Notes: generated by a model from the sequence alone, not told the origin. A stretch of 64,000 bases of DNA from Spirochaeta thermophila DSM 6578 (GCF_000184345.1 NC_017583.1:868001-932000), one strand, 5' to 3'; positions 16,557 through 25,256 are shown, counted from the first letter of the stretch. Translations and numbers: made by a program.

Positions 16557-17513
16557 ATGGAAGGTCTTTTCTACATAGAGAACGTGGAGTACAAGGAGCA
16601 CCTTCCGTTCAAGGTGTTCCTCCACAACGTGAGGGAGTGCGGATTCCATCTCCACAAGGAGTTGGAGATGCTTTTCGTGCTGGACGGGAGTATCCTGGTG
16701 CAGGTGGAGGGAAACCAGTACGTATGCGGGATCGACGACGTGGTACTGGTGCACGGCGAGGAGCTCCACTTCACCCATTCCATGGGTGATCAGAATATCG
16801 TCCTCGTGTTCCAGATGGATGTGCTCTATGCCGATCAGTGGGAACCAGGGTTCTCGCAGATGCGATTCCTCTGTAACTCCACGCTCTCGAGAGAGGGGAA
16901 GGACCAAGAGAAGTATCGAAGGTTGAGGACGGAACTCGCCTCCCTCATGGCCATGTCCCGGAAGACAGAGGAGGGTGCACGCCTCAGGATGATGGAAAGG
17001 GTGTTTCGCATCCTCTCGCTCCTCGTCTCGGAGTTCAGGGTGGGGGAGAGGGAGATGCAGGTGGACATGTCGCAGATCGAGGAGAGCATGAGATACTTCT
17101 CGAGAGTGGCGCGCATCCTCAAATACTTGGACACCCACTACATGGATCGTATCTCCCTTTCCGAACTCGCCGAGCGGGAAGGGGTGCATCCCAGCTACCT
17201 TTCCAGGTTTTTCCACGAGAAGGTAGGGCTTGCCTTCAAAGATTACCTGCAGATGGTACGTCTGCAGAAATCGTTGCGGGATCTCATCACGAGTTCCCGC
17301 ACCATCACGGAGATCGCGATGGACTATGGGTTTCCCAGTGTGAAGGCGTATGAGACGTCGTTCAGGAAGTTCTATGGATCGACCCCCTCTGCGTGGCGTT
17401 CCAGTACCATGGAGCGACTGGCCCCCCCGCCTCACTCTGTGTACAACCCCCTGTCCAGGAAGAAGGCGTTTCGTCTTCTCGAGCGGTATGTGTCCTCCGA
17501 AGAGGACCGATAA
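16557..17513 (+). CDS. AraC-family transcriptional regulator
   Basis: A 318-residue regulator. The N-terminal half is a cupin (HLHKELEMLFVLDGSILVQVEG) expected to bind a sugar or other small ligand. The C-terminal 100 residues hold two helix-turn-helix units (LSELAEREGVHPSYLSRFFH and ITEIAMDYGFPSVKAYETSF), the AraC/XylS signature. It lies 24 bases upstream of a GH3 gene and probably controls that gene and its neighbours. ATG at 16557 follows GGTGAGAGC; upstream in-frame TTG codons are less likely. Confidence 0.9.
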   Translation: MEGLFYIENVEYKEHLPFKVFLHNVRECGFHLHKELEMLFVLDGSILVQVEGNQYVCGIDDVVLVHGEELHFTHSMGDQNIVLVFQMDVLYADQWEPGFSQMRFLCNSTLSREGKDQEKYRRLRTELASLMAMSRKTEEGARLRMMERVFRILSLLVSEFRVGEREMQVDMSQIEESMRYFSRVARILKYLDTHYMDRISLSELAEREGVHPSYLSRFFHEKVGLAFKDYLQMVRLQKSLRDLITSSRTITEIAMDYGFPSVKAYETSFRKFYGSTPSAWRSSTMERLAPPPHSVYNPLSRKKAFRLLERYVSSEEDR

Positions 17514-17537
17514 GATAATTTTTCAAGGAGAGATACC

Positions 17538-19220
17538 ATGATGGAGTGGATGAGCCGAGCACCGTTTTCTCTTTCTCCTCAGGACCGGCGGTGGGTGGAG
17601 GAGACGTTCCGATCCCTCTCTCTCGAAGAGAAGGTCGGTCAGGTCTTCGTCCTACTGTGCGATGAGCTCTCCGAGGAGAAGATGCAGTACGTCCTGGGAC
17701 TCAAGCCCGGGGGGATCCATAGATTCCCGAACGGAGTCTCGTGGGAGACGCTCGCTTCCTCGGCCGTGTTCCTCCAGGAACACTCACGCGTCCCCCTCCT
17801 CCTCACCGGCGACCTCGAGTTTTCCTTCTTTGCGGTCAGGATCGGTGATGAGGGGAGCGAATTCCAGACACAGATGGGGGTGGCCGCATCGTCCGATCCC
17901 CTCAGGGATGTGGAGAGGATGGCCCGTATCGCTGCCAGGGAGGGGCGGGCCCTGGGCTACAATGTGACCTTCTCCCCCGTGGTGGACATAAACTACAACT
18001 TCAGGAGTACCATCACCGGAGCGAGGACCTTCGGGAGCGATGCCGACATGGTGAGGCGTCTCTCCGAGGTCTACGTCAGGGTGCTCCAGGAAGAGGGGAT
18101 GGGAGCCTGTGCGAAGCACTGGCCGGGAGACGGGGTGGACGATCGCGATCAGCACCTGGTGACGTCGTGCAACAGCCTTTCCCGCGATGTGTGGGATGCG
18201 AGCTACGGTGAGGTCTACCGAGGGGTGATACAGGCCGGAGTGCAGAGCATCATGAGCGCCCACATCTGCGCCCCTGCGCTCGTGGACGGTCCCGATCGTT
18301 TCGTGCCGGCCTCTCTCTCGGGGGATCTCACGATCACATTCCTTCGGGAGCGTCTGGGTTTCAATGGCGTGGTGATTTCGGATGCCACCCCCATGGCGGG
18401 TTTCGCCTCACAGGGGAAGAGGGAGGATCTCCTGCCCCGTGCCCTCGATGCGGGATGCGATATCATACTCTTTTCCGAGGACCCTGAGGAAGATGTCCAG
18501 ATCGTCCTCGATGCAGTGAAGTCGCGGCGGGTGGCTCCCGAGCGGTTGGACGAGGCGGTGTTGCGTATCCTCGCCTGGAAAGCGGCCCTCGGCCTTCACC
18601 GCGTTGAGGACTGGTCCTCGCACGTGAGAGGGCTCATGGAAGAGGCGAGGGCGTCGAGGGAGGAACACGCCCGGTGGGCCGAAGAGTGTTTCGCCTCGTC
18701 CATCACGCTGGTGAAGCACGAGAACGATATCCTGCCCATCTCGCCGCAGCGGTACCGCCGGGTGCTCCTGCTGGAGAGCCGGCCTCCCGAGGTCTTCGGG
18801 CCTTCGGGGTTCACCCCCTTCAAGGACTATCTCGAGCAGGAGGGGTTCTGGGTGACCAGGATGGAGGCGGATGTGCTCCCCGATCCTGATCTCTACGATC
18901 TGGCCATCTACCTGCTCGATCACTACACCTTCATGAGTGAAGGGCGGGCTTCGATCCCCTGGGCGGAGTTGCATGGGGGAGCATTCCGATCGATGTGGCG
19001 CTTCTGGGACGACATCCCCACGGTGATGATTTCCCTGAGCAGTCCGTATTTCCTCTTCGAGGCGCCCACGGTGGGGACGTATGTGAACGTGTATTCCCCG
19101 GCTGAGGTGGGCCTCAAGGTGCTGGTCGATCTCCTCATGGGGAGGAGGGAGTTCCGGGGGAGGAATCCCGTGGATCCGTTCTGTGGAATGGAGGACGTGA
19201 GGGTCTCCTGTGGCGGGTAA
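17538..19220 (+). CDS. NagZ-like GH3 glycosidase, cytoplasmic
   Basis: A 560-residue GH3 enzyme without a signal peptide. It has the beta-N-acetylglucosaminidase type of active site: KHWPGDGVDDRDQH carries an Asp-x-His pair (D204/H206), the acid/base dyad of NagZ-type GH3 enzymes, and the nucleophile Asp lies in VVISDATPM (D282). NagZ is about 340 residues, so about 200 residues form an extra C-terminal domain, as in longer two-domain relatives. Some members act as phosphorylases. It follows an AraC gene by 24 bases in an operon. Possible roles are hydrolysis or phosphorolysis of GlcNAc or glucose beta-linked oligosaccharides, or wall recycling. Confidence 0.82.
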   Translation: MMEWMSRAPFSLSPQDRRWVEETFRSLSLEEKVGQVFVLLCDELSEEKMQYVLGLKPGGIHRFPNGVSWETLASSAVFLQEHSRVPLLLTGDLEFSFFAVRIGDEGSEFQTQMGVAASSDPLRDVERMARIAAREGRALGYNVTFSPVVDINYNFRSTITGARTFGSDADMVRRLSEVYVRVLQEEGMGACAKHWPGDGVDDRDQHLVTSCNSLSRDVWDASYGEVYRGVIQAGVQSIMSAHICAPALVDGPDRFVPASLSGDLTITFLRERLGFNGVVISDATPMAGFASQGKREDLLPRALDAGCDIILFSEDPEEDVQIVLDAVKSRRVAPERLDEAVLRILAWKAALGLHRVEDWSSHVRGLMEEARASREEHARWAEECFASSITLVKHENDILPISPQRYRRVLLLESRPPEVFGPSGFTPFKDYLEQEGFWVTRMEADVLPDPDLYDLAIYLLDHYTFMSEGRASIPWAELHGGAFRSMWRFWDDIPTVMISLSSPYFLFEAPTVGTYVNVYSPAEVGLKVLVDLLMGRREFRGRNPVDPFCGMEDVRVSCGG

Positions 19221-19313
19221 AGAAGGGGCGCGCATTGGGTGCAAGAAAAGGGTAGCGGGAGAGGATGGTATGTGGAATAGTGAAACTAGCTTTTTTCGCC
19301 AGGAGGTCTTAGA

Positions 19314-20249
19314 ATGAAGGTACGGTTGATGCTCGGCTGTGCACTCGTGGGAGTGCTGGTCTCATGTGCAGGTCTCAAGGAGGGTCGATCGATGAAAGGA
19401 AGCGAAGCGCGACTTGAGCGCGTATCCTATGTGAGTGTGGACGACGGGAAGGAGCGGGACGCCTTTGTCTACGTGCCCGCAGGCTACGAGGACACGAAAG
19501 ACCCGTGGCCTCTCCTGCTCTTCCTTCACGGCGACGGTGAGCGGGGTGACGGCAAGGAGGACCTCGACTACGTGCTCTCCTACGGTCCGCTCTACGAGGC
19601 GTGGATTCAGAAGCGGGATCTCCCGTTCATCATCGTGGCGCCTCAGATGCCGATGTGGGGAAGGGATGAGGGGCCGGATGCCCCTCCCTACATCACCGGA
19701 CGGTCCCGTGACCAGATTCCCCGCAGGCTCGAGGAGGGCGTGCCTCCCCGGATCACGGCGATGGAGTGGGATGTGCCGTACACCGGGGCGGTGCCTGCAG
19801 AGGTGCTTCCTCCGATCGAGGCCCTTCCACCGGGATGGGACCGCGTGGCCGAGGATATCCCCGTGCTCCTCGATCTGGTGGCCGGCCGGTATCGGGTGGA
19901 CGAGTCGAGGGTCTACTTGTCCGGCGTCTCCATGGGTGGGATCGGAACCTGGATCATCGCCTCACGGTATCCCGAGCGTTTCGCGGCCATCGCCCCGGTG
20001 GTGGGATTCGGTTACCCGGAGATGATGGAGCCGCTCGCAGAGGCGAGGATGCCCATCTGGTGCTTTTCCGGCGGAAGGGATCCGGTGGTGCCTACGAGTC
20101 TGTTCTTCCCCGCCTTCATCCGTCTGGAGGATCTGGGGCACAGGGACTACCGGTTCACCACGGAACAGGATATGGGACACGATGTGTGGGTTCGGGTGTA
20201 CGCAGGTGAAGACCTCTACCGGTGGCTGCTCTCGCATCGCAAGCGGTAG
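19314..20249 (+). CDS. Esterase lipoprotein, alpha/beta-hydrolase (CE1-like)
   Basis: A 311-residue predicted lipoprotein (lipobox VLVSC). RDAFVYVPAGYED and LLLFLHGDGERGD form the oxyanion-hole region and GVSMGGIGTW holds the nucleophile S206; a late GHDVW supplies the likely catalytic His. This is the pattern of secreted feruloyl/acetyl-xylan-type esterases and relatives of family CE1. Its placement between two GH3 genes supports a role in de-esterifying plant polysaccharide fragments. ATG follows AGGAGGTCTTAGA. The 93 bases before it contain no clear promoter. Confidence 0.85.
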   Translation: MKVRLMLGCALVGVLVSCAGLKEGRSMKGSEARLERVSYVSVDDGKERDAFVYVPAGYEDTKDPWPLLLFLHGDGERGDGKEDLDYVLSYGPLYEAWIQKRDLPFIIVAPQMPMWGRDEGPDAPPYITGRSRDQIPRRLEEGVPPRITAMEWDVPYTGAVPAEVLPPIEALPPGWDRVAEDIPVLLDLVAGRYRVDESRVYLSGVSMGGIGTWIIASRYPERFAAIAPVVGFGYPEMMEPLAEARMPIWCFSGGRDPVVPTSLFFPAFIRLEDLGHRDYRFTTEQDMGHDVWVRVYAGEDLYRWLLSHRKR

Positions 20250-20306
20250 AGGCGGGCCGTGAGCCCGTGTGATCGACACGAGACATCAACAATTTATGGA
20301 GGATAT

Positions 20307-22577
20307 ATGCAGGTGAAGGATATCGTTGCACGACTTTCGCTCGAGCAGAAGGCCGCCTTGTGTAGCGGGAAGGACTTCTGGTTCACGGTGGATATTCCGG
20401 AGCTGGGGGTGAGGTCCATGCTCCTCTCCGATGGGCCGCATGGGCTCAGGAAGATGAAGGATGGGACGGAGGTGGATGCCGAGGAGATGACGGTGCCGGC
20501 GGTGTGTTTCCCCTCGGGGGTGGCGCTCGCGAGTTCCTGGGACAGGGCGTTGCTCCATGGGCTGGGCCGGGTGCTCGGCGAGGAGGCGAGGGCCGAGGGG
20601 ATCGATGTGCTCCTGGGTCCTGCGATCAATATAAAGCGCTCGCCCCTCTGCGGGAGGAACTTCGAGTACTATTCCGAGGATCCGTACCTCGCAGGCGAGC
20701 TCGCGGCGGCCTACATCCGGGGGGTGCAGGAGCAGGGGGTGGGGACCTCGGTCAAGCACTATGTGGCGAACAACCAGGAGCACCGCAGGATGAGTGTGGA
20801 TGCGGTGATCGATGAGCGCACCCTGCGCGAGATCTACCTGGCGGCGTTCGAGAGGGCGGTGAAGGGGGGCCGTCCGTGGACCGTGATGGCCGCCTACAAC
20901 CGGGTGAACGGGGCGTACTGCACGGAGAGCGCGTTTCTCCTCACCCGGCTGCTCAGGGAGGAGTGGGGGTTCGACGGGTTCGTGGTGTCCGACTGGGGGG
21001 CGGTGGACGAGATCGTGGAGGCGCTCAAGGCCGGGATGGATCTGGAGATGCCGAGCAGCTTCGGGGTGGGGCCGGGCAATCTGGTGAAGGCGGTGAGGGA
21101 GGGGCGGCTCTCCGAGGAGGTGCTCGACAGGGCCGTGGAGCGGATACTGGGTGTGCTCGCGCGGGCCGGGGAGGCCCATTCGGGTACCTACGACAAGGAG
21201 GTGCACCACCGTCTCGCGAGGGAGACGGCGCGGGAGTGCATGGTGCTCCTCAAGAACGAGGAGGGGATCCTCCCCCTCGAAGGGGTGAGGAGGGTGGCGC
21301 TGGTGGGCGCCTTTGCCCGGCATCCCCGTTTCCAGGGGGGCGGGAGCTCCCACATCAACGCCTTCAAGGTGGAGAGCCTCTACGAGGAGCTGCCGAAGGT
21401 GCTGAAGGGAGCAGAGATCTCCTATGCGCCGGGCTACGTGCTGGGGGAGGAGGGGAAGGTTGACGAGCGGCTCATCCAGGAGGCGTGCGAGGCGGCGAAG
21501 GCTGCGGAGGTGGCGGTGGTGTGTGTGGGGCTTCCGGAGGAGTGGGAGTCGGAGGGATACGACAGGGAGCACCTGGAGCTGCCCGAGAGCCACAACCGGC
21601 TGGTGGAGGCCGTGGCAGCGGTGCAGCCCCGCACGGTGGTGGTGCTCCACAACGGCGCGCCGGTGCGCATGCCGTGGCTGGGCAGGGTGAAGGCGGTGCT
21701 GGAGGCCTACCTGGGCGGCCAGGCGGTGGGGGGTGCGGTGGCGGACATCCTGGCAGGGGTGGTCTCTCCCAGCGGGAAGCTCGCGGAGACCTTCCCGCAG
21801 CGCCTGGAGGATACCCCCTGCTACCTCTGGTTCCCGGGCGAGCGGGACAGGGTCGAGTACCGGGAGGGTATCTTCGTGGGCTACCGCTACTACGACACGG
21901 TGGGGAAGGAGGTGCTCTTCCCCTTTGGGTTCGGGCTCAGCTACACCGAGTTCGCCTATACCGGGATGAAGGTGAGCGCCGGGGAAGTATCGGCCGACGA
22001 TGGACTGGTGGTGGAGGTCTCGGTGAAGAATGTGGGGAAGCGGGCCGGGAAAGAGGTGGTACAGCTCTACGTGCGGGACGTGGAGAGCTCGGTGGTGCGG
22101 CCTGAAAAGGAGCTCAAGGGCTTCGAGAAGGTCTTTCTCGAACCGGGAGAGGAGAAGACCGTGCGCTTCACCCTCGATAGGCGGGCCTTTGCCTACTACG
22201 CGCCCGAGGTGCAGGACTGGGTGGTGGAGGAAGGTGAGTTCGAGATCCTGGTGGGCGCCTCCTCGCGGGATATCCGGCTCTCGGAGCGGGTGACCGTGCG
22301 GTCGAACGATCGTGTGCCCTTCGAGGTGGGTCGGAACACCCTCCTGGGGGATCTCCTTGCCCATCCTGCCACCAAGTCCATCGGCGAAGAGGTGGTGGGA
22401 GGGCTCACCCGGCCTGGCGGCCCGATGGAAGGGATCATGAAGCGGAGCCCGAACATGGCACAGGCGATCATCAGGTACCTCCCCTTGAGGGATCTGGTGA
22501 ACTTCAGCGGGGGTGCCTTCACCGAAGAGATGCTCGCAGACATCATCGAGCGGTGCAGCGAGTCGCTTTCATCTTGA
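20307..22577 (+). CDS. GH3 beta-glucosidase/xylosidase, cytoplasmic
   Basis: A 756-residue GH3 enzyme starting directly with MQVKDIVARLSLEQKAALCS and lacking a signal peptide, so it acts on imported sugars. Visible are the barrel motifs LLGPAINIKRSPLCGRNFEY and KHYVANNQEHRR, the nucleophile in VVSDWGAVDE (D229), the second domain with QGGGSSHIN and a fibronectin III-like C-terminus. Extra residues after the FnIII domain (about 60, ending PLRDLVNFSGG and following) match the tail of many bacterial beta-glucosidases. ATG follows ATGGAGGATAT. A terminator follows at 22601. Confidence 0.92.
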   Translation: MQVKDIVARLSLEQKAALCSGKDFWFTVDIPELGVRSMLLSDGPHGLRKMKDGTEVDAEEMTVPAVCFPSGVALASSWDRALLHGLGRVLGEEARAEGIDVLLGPAINIKRSPLCGRNFEYYSEDPYLAGELAAAYIRGVQEQGVGTSVKHYVANNQEHRRMSVDAVIDERTLREIYLAAFERAVKGGRPWTVMAAYNRVNGAYCTESAFLLTRLLREEWGFDGFVVSDWGAVDEIVEALKAGMDLEMPSSFGVGPGNLVKAVREGRLSEEVLDRAVERILGVLARAGEAHSGTYDKEVHHRLARETARECMVLLKNEEGILPLEGVRRVALVGAFARHPRFQGGGSSHINAFKVESLYEELPKVLKGAEISYAPGYVLGEEGKVDERLIQEACEAAKAAEVAVVCVGLPEEWESEGYDREHLELPESHNRLVEAVAAVQPRTVVVLHNGAPVRMPWLGRVKAVLEAYLGGQAVGGAVADILAGVVSPSGKLAETFPQRLEDTPCYLWFPGERDRVEYREGIFVGYRYYDTVGKEVLFPFGFGLSYTEFAYTGMKVSAGEVSADDGLVVEVSVKNVGKRAGKEVVQLYVRDVESSVVRPEKELKGFEKVFLEPGEEKTVRFTLDRRAFAYYAPEVQDWVVEEGEFEILVGASSRDIRLSERVTVRSNDRVPFEVGRNTLLGDLLAHPATKSIGEEVVGGLTRPGGPMEGIMKRSPNMAQAIIRYLPLRDLVNFSGGAFTEEMLADIIERCSESLSS

Positions 22578-22600
22578 GAGATCGTGAGTCACACGTGCGG

Positions 22601-22627
22601 GAGGGACGGGACGAAACCCCGTCCCTC
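22601..22627 (+). terminator. Terminator after the cytoplasmic GH3 gene
   Basis: GAGGGACGGG pairs with CCCGTCCCTC around a seven-base loop, followed by TGTTT. Confidence 0.7.
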
Positions 22628-22682
22628 TGTTTGGAGTCATAATGGGTTGTGTCTTCGCCCCCCGCATGATAGTGTCGTACCA

Positions 22683-22892
22683 ATGAAAGAACAACAGAAA
22701 CAGAAGAAGCACGAGGACAAGAGCGAGCTCGCGATAGCTGGCGGGCTGATGATCGGGTTGGGGGTGGGATTCTTCTTCCTCCAGACATCGGTGTTTGCCT
22801 TTGTGGGATGCATCCTCGCGGGGCTGGGACTGGGACTCATCATCTCGCCCATCATCGCCCTGTGTGGTGGAGCACAGAAAAGCGAAGACTGA
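22683..22892 (+). CDS. Small two-helix membrane protein
   Basis: A 69-residue protein: a charged N-terminus (MKEQQKQKKHEDKSE) and two glycine-rich hydrophobic helices (AGGLMIGLGVGFFFLQ and GCILAGLGLGLIISPIIA). Family not recognised. No ribosome site precedes the ATG, yet the gene is bounded by terminators on both sides, which supports a separate transcription unit. Function unknown. Confidence 0.6.
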   Translation: MKEQQKQKKHEDKSELAIAGGLMIGLGVGFFFLQTSVFAFVGCILAGLGLGLIISPIIALCGGAQKSED

Positions 22893-22893
22893 A

Positions 22894-22913
22894 GGCAGGG
22901 AGGAGGCCCTGCC
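22894..22913 (+). terminator. Terminator after the small membrane protein gene
   Basis: GGCAGGG-AGGAGG-CCCTGCC starts 1 base past the stop codon. No T-run. The rest of 22914-23074 shows only the 10-base palindrome AGACATGTCT and no gene. Confidence 0.6.
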
Positions 22914-23074
22914 TCCGTGTGCCCTTGCGTCCTTTTCCCTCTGTCTCGAAATGCCTCAACGGTGTATGACTATACGTGGAGACATGTCTCTCTCTTCCAC
23001 TGGGTGCCTCTCTTGGGAGGGGCGCCCTCCTGACAGGTCTTCACCGATCCTTTCTGAGATCTGATATATTTCAT

Positions 23075-23102
23075 TTGACAAATCCTGGATGTGTGTTAGA
23101 AT
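23075..23102 (+). promoter_or_regulatory. Promoter of the DUF1576 operon
   Basis: TTGACA (23075-23080), 16-base spacer, TAGAAT (23097-23102). The in-frame ATG at 23089 falls inside the spacer and cannot be the start. Confidence 0.75.
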
Positions 23103-23130
23103 ATCCCGGATCTTCCGGTGGGAGCCAGCC

Positions 23131-24390
23131 GTGGAACGGAATGAACGATTTCTCTATGTGGTGATGGGGATCGTGCTCCTGGAATTCCTTGGTCTCGGCC
23201 TTGCTGAGGATGGACTGATCCAGGCGTTGAGAGGATTCGTGAGATTGCAGACCTCTCCTGCGAGGTTGTTGAACGACTTCGCCTCATGGGGTGGGGTGGG
23301 GGGAGCGTTCCTGAACGCTGTCCTCGTGGGAATCTTCGGCCTGCTCCTCATTCGATGGAGCGGCGTGCTTCTCGCAGGGCCCACCATGGCCGCGGTTTTC
23401 ACGCTGATGGGATTCGCGCTCTTCGGAAAGACCATACTGAACATCGCTCCGATCATACTCGGAGTGTACTTCTCTTCCCTCCTCATGAGAAAGCCGTTCA
23501 AATCCTACATCCTCTTCGCCCTCTTCGGTACGGCCCTCGGTCCCCTCACGACGTATCTCATCTTCGAGGTTGGACTCCCGTTGCCTCTTTCAGCCGTCCT
23601 CGGGGTGGGGGCCTCCATTCTGGTGGGTATGCTCATCCCCCCCGTGGGGGTGGCACTCCTCCACCTGCATCAGGGATACAACCTCTACAACATCGGGTTC
23701 ACCTCCGGTTTCCTTGGGCTCTTCATCGCCTCGATCCTCGATTCTGCCGACAGTCTCCTCCCCTTGGGGGTCCGTCTCCTCGAAGATCCTCCCCTTGCGA
23801 TGGTTCTGCTCGTCCCTCTCCTCTCTCTCACCCTGGTCCTCGCAGGACTCATCTTCTCCCACGGCGGGGGGTTCAGGGAGCTTCGGTCGATCCTGAGCAT
23901 CCCGGGCAGACTTCCCTCCGACTTCGTGACGATGGTGGCGCCTGGGGGAAGTCTTATGAACATGGGGCTCTTGGGCTTGGCCTCGGCGGCATATGTGTGG
24001 GTGGTGGGAGGGGCTTTCAACGGACCGGTGTTGGGGGGGATCCTCACGGTGATCGGTTTCGGTGCATTCGGGAAGACGCTCCGCAACTCCTGGCCCGTGG
24101 TCCTGGGTGTGTGGGTGAGTTCTCTCGTCTTCGGGTATGATCCGGCCTCTGCAGGCCCCCTCCTTGCGGCGCTCTTCGGGACCACTTTGGCCCCCCTCGC
24201 GGGGCAGTTCGGCCCGCTCGTCGGCTTCATAGCCGGCTTCATGCACCTGGTGGTCGTGAGCCGCACGGGGTTCTGGCATGGCGGGTTCGCCCTCTACAAC
24301 AATGGATTCGCCGGAGGATTGACCGCCTCCCTGCTGGTGGCCATCATGGAATGGTTCAAGACGCATCGTGAGGAAAGGAAGTCGTCATGA
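23131..24390 (+). CDS. DUF1576 polytopic membrane protein
   Basis: A 419-residue protein with about 10-12 hydrophobic helices. I recognise the DUF1576 pattern, a family without assigned function. Two halves repeat each other: GFALFGKTILNIAPIILGVY and GFGAFGKTLRNSWPVVLGVW, and later LYNIGFTSGFLG and LYNNGFAGGLT. An internally duplicated channel or transporter is therefore likely. GTG at 23131 is chosen: GGTGGGAG precedes it and it lies downstream of the promoter. It overlaps the next gene by 4 bases (ATGA), so the three genes to 25173 form an operon. Confidence 0.8.
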   Translation: MERNERFLYVVMGIVLLEFLGLGLAEDGLIQALRGFVRLQTSPARLLNDFASWGGVGGAFLNAVLVGIFGLLLIRWSGVLLAGPTMAAVFTLMGFALFGKTILNIAPIILGVYFSSLLMRKPFKSYILFALFGTALGPLTTYLIFEVGLPLPLSAVLGVGASILVGMLIPPVGVALLHLHQGYNLYNIGFTSGFLGLFIASILDSADSLLPLGVRLLEDPPLAMVLLVPLLSLTLVLAGLIFSHGGGFRELRSILSIPGRLPSDFVTMVAPGGSLMNMGLLGLASAAYVWVVGGAFNGPVLGGILTVIGFGAFGKTLRNSWPVVLGVWVSSLVFGYDPASAGPLLAALFGTTLAPLAGQFGPLVGFIAGFMHLVVVSRTGFWHGGFALYNNGFAGGLTASLLVAIMEWFKTHREERKSS

Positions 24391-24797
24391 TACGGAAAGA
24401 GATGATCCTTCACCTCATAGGGGAACTCGCGAACTTCAGCCTCTCCCAGGCCCCCCAGCGAATGGTGATCTCCCTCCACCAGGAAGAGGACGGACTCCAC
24501 CTCACACTCCTCGATTCAACCGTGAGGACGGATGAAGAGATCCGGCAGATTACCCAGGCCCTCAGGATACAGGACCGTCCGGAGCTGGCGGAATACTACG
24601 GAACCATGACGGGGCACGATCTTTTCGGTACCTCGAGACTCGAGATGATAGGATGGCAGGTGAAGCATGCGACAGTATCCCGGACGGAGGAGGGCACGAA
24701 GATAGACCTCTGGTTGGGGAGTGAGCGCTTCGATCCTCGCCCCTTCAGTATCCCGACCGATGATGCCGCAGAAGAGGGGGATCGGGAAGATGGATGA
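24387..24797 (+). CDS. Conserved-looking small soluble protein of unknown function
   Basis: A 136-residue soluble, acidic protein with no signal peptide or membrane segment. It has a mixed alpha/beta pattern: an N-terminal helix (MILHLIGELANFSLSQ), a strand MVISLHQEEDGLHLTLLD and a helix rich in charged residues. Family not recognised. Start and stop codons overlap its neighbours (ATGA at 24387, 8 bases at the end), so it is translated with a DUF1576 membrane protein and a deaminase-like enzyme. Confidence 0.7.
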   Translation: MIRKEMILHLIGELANFSLSQAPQRMVISLHQEEDGLHLTLLDSTVRTDEEIRQITQALRIQDRPELAEYYGTMTGHDLFGTSRLEMIGWQVKHATVSRTEEGTKIDLWLGSERFDPRPFSIPTDDAAEEGDREDG

Positions 24798-25173
24798 GGT
24801 CGCATCGCTCATAAGGGAAGCGAGGAAGTACCTCGGGGAGTTCGGATTGGCCAGGGAATGGATGACGGCAGGGGGTGTGGCTGCGGCGATACGTACTACC
24901 TCAGGAAGGATCTACACCGGGATCAGTATCGATGTTTCCTGTGGGATCGGCTTCTGTGCCGAGCATGCCGCCATCGCTGAGATGCTGAAGCATCGTGAGA
25001 CCCGTATCGAGATGGTGGTAGCAATCAGAGAAGGAGGACACATCGTTCCTCCCTGTGGGAGATGCAGGGAGTTCATGCTACAGATCAATGACGAAAACGA
25101 ACGGACCGCAGTAGTGGTGGGCGAGGATCGGGTGGTGCCTCTGAAGGAGCTCCTGCCCTTCCGGTGGTATTGA
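24790..25173 (+). CDS. Cytidine deaminase-like zinc enzyme
   Basis: A 127-residue protein of the CDA fold. The zinc site is seen as FCAEHAAIAEM (C56, catalytic E58) and PPCGRC (C89, C92), the three-Cys arrangement of tetrameric cytidine deaminases and blasticidin-S deaminases. Length is normal. The start at 24790 follows a G-rich site and overlaps the preceding gene by 8 bases; an ATG at 24721 is not supported. It could deaminate cytidine or a modified nucleoside; the operon with a DUF1576 membrane protein hints at a transported substrate. Nothing definite is seen in the 83 bases between this gene and ilvD. Confidence 0.85.
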   Translation: MDEVASLIREARKYLGEFGLAREWMTAGGVAAAIRTTSGRIYTGISIDVSCGIGFCAEHAAIAEMLKHRETRIEMVVAIREGGHIVPPCGRCREFMLQINDENERTAVVVGEDRVVPLKELLPFRWY

Positions 25174-25256
25174 GATGTCCTTCTCTCACTGCAGTGTTCT
25201 GCCTCTCCTCCCCTTCCTTCCGGTGGAGCCCCTTCCAAGGAGGACGGATCTTCCCT

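Noticed and set aside
19221-19313. Terminator TAGTGAAACTA followed by T-run after the NagZ-like gene
   Set aside because: The stem has only four pairs; too weak to call.
20286-22364. 692-codon minus-strand frame opposite the cytoplasmic GH3 gene
   Set aside because: His/Leu/Pro-rich shadow caused by high GC; the GH3 frame has complete catalytic motifs.
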